A stretch of DNA of 9,834 nucleotides from Acidimicrobiales bacterium (GTDB lineage: Bacteria; Actinomycetota; Acidimicrobiia; Acidimicrobiales; Palsa-688), in the NCBI GenBank assembly GCA_030039575.1, contig JASHVH010000363.1, positions 1-9,834 of the forward strand. Direction: 5' to 3'. Positions 6,593 to 9,834 of the stretch are shown piece by piece. The translations under genes and the position numbers were made by a program. Each line of letters starts with the position of its first letter. Within the stretch, counting starts at the first letter, position 1. A model generated the notes under the pieces. The model ran no database searches, was not told the origin of the DNA, and saw only the letters and a program-made list of their open reading frames with translations.

Positions 6593-6610
6593 GGTACCGT
6601 TATTTGTACC
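6593..6610. repeat. Inverted repeat GGTAC-N8-GTACC in the divergent control region
   Basis: GGTAC (6593-6597) and GTACC (6606-6610) flank an AT-rich 8-bp centre. The repeat lies about 40 bp upstream of the AAGGAGG of the small minus-strand gene, where a promoter or operator would be expected. The arms are short, so chance is possible. Confidence 0.3.
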
Positions 6611-6640
6611 TCAGGCGCGGACAACACCACTACTTGTGGC

Positions 6641-6685
6641 TACGAACGCGCTTTGGACCGTCGACTTGATTAAATGGCGTTCGTA
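6641..6685. repeat. 9-bp inverted repeat TACGAACGC / GCGTTCGTA, 27-bp spacing
   Basis: TACGAACGC (6641-6649) is matched exactly in inverted orientation by GCGTTCGTA (6677-6685). The arms are 36 bp apart centre to centre, between three and four helical turns, so two bound dimers would lie on nearly opposite faces. The sequence between them is AT-richer than the surroundings. Candidate paired operators for one or both divergent transcripts; no factor can be named. Confidence 0.45.
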
Positions 6686-6694
6686 TTTAGGAGG

Positions 6695-6724
6695 TGCGCC
6701 TTCGCGTTTGTCGTCTAAGGCGCA
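6695..6724. repeat. 8-bp stem TGCGCCTT / AAGGCGCA with 14-nt loop
   Basis: TGCGCCTT (6695-6702) pairs with AAGGCGCA (6717-6724). On the plus strand it is immediately preceded by AGGAGG (6689-6694), with no convincing start codon at a usable distance. There is no T-run, so a terminator is unlikely. It could be an operator dyad or part of a leader RNA if a plus-strand transcript starts upstream. Confidence 0.35.
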
Positions 6725-6749
6725 AGCTGTTTAACACCTTTAGTGCGGG

Positions 6750-6766
6750 CTCAACCACTGGTTGAG
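6750..6766. promoter_or_regulatory. 17-bp palindromic operator candidate upstream of the LAL regulator
   Basis: CTCAACCACTGGTTGAG is a perfect inverted repeat with 8-bp arms (CTCAACCA / TGGTTGAG) around a single central C. Its centre (6758) lies about 76 bp before the probable transcription start of the LuxR-family gene, a classical activator position. The size and symmetry fit a site for a dimeric helix-turn-helix protein, possibly the regulator itself. No T-run follows, so it is not a terminator. Confidence 0.55.
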
Positions 6767-6820
6767 GCTGATGGCGGGATTGGCCGAGGACTCAATCCGC
6801 GCGCGGTTCGTGACGGTATG

Positions 6821-6826
6821 TATTAT
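6821..6826 (+). promoter_or_regulatory. -10 box TATTAT for probable leaderless start of the LAL regulator gene
   Basis: TATTAT (one mismatch from TATAAT) lies 8 nt before the GTG at 6835, which places the expected transcription start at or within a base or two of the start codon. No purine-rich ribosome binding site is present in the intervening CCCTGGTC. No good -35 hexamer is seen at 16-18 bp (GC-rich CCGCGCGC), consistent with an activator-dependent promoter. Confidence 0.5.
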
Positions 6827-6834
6827 CCCTGGTC

Positions 6835-9648
6835 GTGAGGCTGCTCGAGCGCGAACAAGCGATGCAAGCAGTGACAACAGCGCTCCGGCGAGCGATCAAG
6901 GGAGAGGCCAACGCACTGTTCGTGGTCGGGGAACCCGGCCTCGGGAAGACATCATTGCTGGCGGAGTGCTGTGCCAACGCCAGCGGGTTCAGCGTCGCCT
7001 CGGCCGATTGCTCGGAGCTCGAAGCGGCCATCCCGTTCGGTCTCTTGGACCGGCTCCTCGGTGGGCTTGGCGCCCCTGACGCCGCCCAGGGCACGTACGC
7101 CGAAGGTTCGAGAGAAGCTCGGCTGCGTCGATATGCGGGCACCCTGAACTGGCTCCGTAGTTCCGCCCCGTCCCCACTCCTGCTGGCGATCGACAACCTT
7201 CACTGGGGCGACCTGGACTCGGTCGAACTGCTCAGCCTCCTCTGCCGGCGCTTGGACGGGCTGCGGGTAGCGGTGGTCGCTACTACGCGGCCGTGGCCTG
7301 CCGTCGCGCTGGACCAGGCTCGCTCGCTGGCACACGATCGCTTCGGCGCCCTCGAGCGGCTACGGCCGCTGTCTGACGCAGCCAGCGGCGCCCTGCTGGA
7401 ACAGCGGTTGGGGCCGGAGTTGCCGGCACGCTTTGTCGAAAGTGCCTGCCATGCGTGCGCTGGCAACCCGCTCTTATTGAGCGAGGTAGCCGAGGCCCGG
7501 CGGCGCGGCGAGGACTTGCTGAACGGCTCTGCGGGCACGCTTGGGGAAAGGGTCTTCCTGCCCCGCTTCGCCGGGGTGGGTGCGCCCGGGTTGCGCTGGG
7601 CACGGGCCGCCAGCGTGCTGGGGAGCCGGTTCCGCCCCGACGCCGTCCGCCGCCTGACCGGTCAGTCCGCCCCTGAGGCCTCCGAAGCGGCCGAGGCGCT
7701 GTGCGCCGCCGGGCTGGTAAGGGGCCTGCCGGGAGGGGCGGCAGAGTTCGTCCACCCCCTGTTCCGTCAGGCGCTGTACGACGATATGGCCCCGCCGACC
7801 CGTCAGGGGTTGCACGCCAGTGCGCTTATGGCGCTGCTGGAGGAGGGCGCCGCGCCGGCGGAAGCCGCCCCGCACGCCCTCGGCGCCCACTTGAAAGGTG
7901 ACCCCAAAGCCATCGCGGTCTTGGCCGCAGCCGGGCGTCAAGCCTTGGCGGCCGGAGCGGCAGCCACTGCCGCCGAGCATTTTCAGGCCGCGCTCAGCCT
8001 GGCGGGGGCGTTTGCCGAGCCGAGCCTGCGGACCGAGTTCGCACGCGCCTGCCTGCTGACGGGGAAGGTCGACGTGGCCCTTGCGGCTCTCAGAGAACTA
8101 CTGGCTCATGACGAACTGGCCGACAGCGACAGGGTCGCGGGCATCAGGTTGCAAGCCCGCGTCCTGCTGGCGTCCGCTCGGTACCCCGACGCGAAGAGGT
8201 GCTTCGAAGAGGCCAGCGAACTGGCCGCCCATTCGGACGTCGACCTGGCGGCCGAAATACTCCTGGACGCGGCGTTTATGGGCCACTTGTTCGAGGGCCC
8301 TCGCGAAGCCGTCGGGAGGGTCCGGCGAGCGGCCGCCATGGTGAAAGGTTCCACCACGGCCAGCCAGGCGCTGCGCCGGGCTGCGCTCCATGCGGAAGTG
8401 AACCTCGCCTGCATAGGCGGCGACCCCTCGGATCTCGACGTGATGGCTGCCGCCGCCCGTTCCGACCTGGAGGTGCGCAACTATCGGGCACCGTGGAGCC
8501 GGGACCTGGTCTTGGGTTACAGCAGCCTGGCCAGGATGTCGGAGCGCTTCGACGATTGCCTGGAAATGGTGGCGTCGCTAATGCACGAGTCCAAAAGCCA
8601 CGGCGCCACCCTCAGTTACCAGACCTTGGCGATCTCTCATGCCGATACCCTCTGGCGCCTCGGGCGCTTGGCGGAGGCCCACGAGCTCCTGGTGGAGGCG
8701 GCCGAACTGGCTGACCTTGTCCCGACGTTGGCCCCGCTGGCGTGGGCCGGCCTGGCCTACAACTGTCATGAACAAGGAGCACAGGAGGAAAGCGCGGTGT
8801 GGGCGGCACGCGTCGAATCTGCCCTGGGCCGTAGCGGCGAGTCGCCTTACCTGCGGCTGTGGCTCCTTTTGCTCACCTGCCGCAACCACCTGCGGATGGG
8901 GAGGTTCGTGGAGGCGGCCGAGGCGGCCGAGGGTGCGGCGGGGACCGCTGGCGCCTCTGGGATCCTCGAGCCGTGCATAGTGCCTTGGCACGGTGCGGCC
9001 ATCGAGGCACACGTGGCGGCCGGGCAACTGGAGCGCGCCGAGGAACTGGTGGCGTCCCTGGAAGAGGCTTGCCTGCCGTTGTCGTGCCACGCCCCCCGCG
9101 CCGTGTCAGCCTGCGGTGGCGCCATCGTCGCCTGGAAGCGGGGTGACCTTGACGGCGCCCAGGCGAGTTTCGAACTCGCACTGGAGCACAACGCCAATGT
9201 GGCCATGCCTCTGGCCACTGCAGAGACATTGATCGTCTACGGCCGGTTCTTGCGCCAAACGGGGCGGCCTACCGTGGCGCGCGGCGTCCTCCATCGCGCC
9301 CTGCAGGTGTTGGAACCCACCGGCGCCGGCCGTCTGCAGGTCATGGCCCAGGAAGAGTTGGCGGGGGCGGGCGGGAGGCGAAGACGAGCGCAGTCAGCCG
9401 GGCGGCTAACGGCCAAGGAAGAGCAAGTGGCGCGGTTAGCCGTTCAAGGCCTCACCAACGCCCAGATCGCCAAAGCCATTTTCCTGTCAGCCAAGACGGT
9501 GGACCACCACCTCTCGCGCGCTTACGGCAAGCTCGGGGTCGGCTCCCGGCGCGAGCTGATGCTGGCTTGGCGCGACCAGGAGGCCAGTGCGGAACGCAGC
9601 TATAGCGAGGGGACCGCCATGTCGGCCCGCGCAGACGGGGCGGCATAG
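6835..9648 (+). CDS. LAL-type (large ATP-binding) LuxR-family transcriptional regulator
   Basis: This complete 937-residue STAND-class regulator opens with LLEREQAMQAV, the usual 'ER-x-x' beginning of LAL regulators. Walker A is GEPGLGKT (32-39). Walker B is LLLAIDNLHWGD (115-126), with D120 followed by N121 where D or E is more usual. A helical, alanine- and leucine-rich middle (about 300-850) has TPR-like repeats for ligand or protein sensing. The C-terminal LuxR helix-turn-helix spans about 858-911, with LTAKEEQVARLAVQGL, then NAQIAKAIFLSAKTVDHHL and KLGVGSRREL. About 27 poorly conserved residues follow. The start is GTG 6835, the only one that keeps the N-terminal motif, and appears leaderless. 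It is divergent from the PelF-like block and shares with it a control region full of dyads, so local control is plausible. It belongs to a different subgroup from the MalT-like protein at the left edge. Confidence 0.93.
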   Translation: MRLLEREQAMQAVTTALRRAIKGEANALFVVGEPGLGKTSLLAECCANASGFSVASADCSELEAAIPFGLLDRLLGGLGAPDAAQGTYAEGSREARLRRYAGTLNWLRSSAPSPLLLAIDNLHWGDLDSVELLSLLCRRLDGLRVAVVATTRPWPAVALDQARSLAHDRFGALERLRPLSDAASGALLEQRLGPELPARFVESACHACAGNPLLLSEVAEARRRGEDLLNGSAGTLGERVFLPRFAGVGAPGLRWARAASVLGSRFRPDAVRRLTGQSAPEASEAAEALCAAGLVRGLPGGAAEFVHPLFRQALYDDMAPPTRQGLHASALMALLEEGAAPAEAAPHALGAHLKGDPKAIAVLAAAGRQALAAGAAATAAEHFQAALSLAGAFAEPSLRTEFARACLLTGKVDVALAALRELLAHDELADSDRVAGIRLQARVLLASARYPDAKRCFEEASELAAHSDVDLAAEILLDAAFMGHLFEGPREAVGRVRRAAAMVKGSTTASQALRRAALHAEVNLACIGGDPSDLDVMAAAARSDLEVRNYRAPWSRDLVLGYSSLARMSERFDDCLEMVASLMHESKSHGATLSYQTLAISHADTLWRLGRLAEAHELLVEAAELADLVPTLAPLAWAGLAYNCHEQGAQEESAVWAARVESALGRSGESPYLRLWLLLLTCRNHLRMGRFVEAAEAAEGAAGTAGASGILEPCIVPWHGAAIEAHVAAGQLERAEELVASLEEACLPLSCHAPRAVSACGGAIVAWKRGDLDGAQASFELALEHNANVAMPLATAETLIVYGRFLRQTGRPTVARGVLHRALQVLEPTGAGRLQVMAQEELAGAGGRRRRAQSAGRLTAKEEQVARLAVQGLTNAQIAKAIFLSAKTVDHHLSRAYGKLGVGSRRELMLAWRDQEASAERSYSEGTAMSARADGAA

Positions 9649-9660
9649 ACGGGCTACGCC

Positions 9661-9680
9661 GTCGGGCCGCGTCGGGCCCT
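9661..9680. repeat. Tandem GTCGGGCC repeat just after the LAL regulator
   Basis: GTCGGGCC occurs at 9661-9668 and again at 9671-9678, 13 bases after the regulator's stop codon. The copies could form alternative GC-rich hairpins with nearby GGGCCC. There is no T-run, so no intrinsic terminator can be claimed. The rest of the 186-base tail after the gene shows nothing else apart from the Shine-Dalgarno site at its end. Confidence 0.3.
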
Positions 9681-9822
9681 CCTGTCCGGCCGCCAACTTG
9701 AACCGCACAAGTGACTGGCGCTCTGACTGGTGCACCCTCCTGGGCCAGGTAAGCTCCCCCAGCCGTAGTTCACCCTCTTGTTACCTTCGGGGGCCGAACC
9801 AGGTCAGAATGTTTCAAGACCG

Positions 9823-9829
9823 AAGGAGG
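9823..9829 (+). promoter_or_regulatory. Strong Shine-Dalgarno site for a gene starting just beyond the right edge
   Basis: AAGGAGG followed by GCCAA reaches the window end, so a start codon 5-9 nt downstream would fall right outside. An imperfect promoter (TTGTTA at 9778-9783 and CAGAAT at 9805-9810, spacing 21, too long) lies upstream and is not convincing. The gene itself cannot be seen. Confidence 0.55.
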
Positions 9830-9834
9830 GCCAA

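Noticed and set aside
7474..7980. Minus-strand frame of 168 codons inside the LAL regulator
   Set aside because: Antisense shadow of a gene whose plus-strand frame carries clear ATPase and HTH domains.
1..9834. CRISPR array, insertion sequence or transposase
   Set aside because: No regularly spaced repeats, no terminal inverted repeats flanking an ORF, and no transposase motifs were seen on either strand.

Overview
This window is high-GC DNA with G/C-rich third codon positions, long STAND-type LuxR regulators, GTG starts, stop/start overlaps and poor Shine-Dalgarno sites. Together these suggest an actinobacterium (Actinomycetota). The lineage below phylum cannot be read from the sequence.

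Left part (1-1181, minus strand): the first 241 codons of a MalT-like LuxR regulator run off the left edge. About 370 bases without a gene follow, holding small dyads, and then a complete tRNA-Leu(CAA).

Middle (1182-2899): a degraded stretch. It holds the remnant of an AAA-ATPase/TPR signalling protein (in-frame stop plus a frame break), a short unidentified plus-strand fragment, and a two-gene unit on the minus strand. In that unit a small intact ORF precedes a nucleotidyltransferase that has lost its catalytic centre but keeps its beginning and end.

Right-centre (2900-6541, minus strand): a compact block read from right to left. It starts with a small gene that has a strong ribosome binding site but a broken frame. 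Next come a PelF-like (DUF3492/GT4) glycosyltransferase, a protein of about 12 membrane segments with a cytosolic-looking N-terminal region, and a 49-codon ORF. The last three genes overlap by 4 bp each (GTGA, then ATGA). A soluble PelF-like transferase coupled to a 12-TM protein resembles the PelF/PelG core of Pel exopolysaccharide machinery. The membrane protein is not recognisably PelG, so polymer synthesis or export is an inference.

Right (6542-9834): a divergent control region with four inverted repeats separates that block from a plus-strand 937-residue LuxR-family (LAL) regulator. Its start is probably leaderless, because a TATTAT -10 box lies 8 nt before the GTG. The layout suggests, without proving, that this regulator controls the exopolysaccharide-like block. 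The last bases carry a strong Shine-Dalgarno sequence for a gene starting just outside the window.
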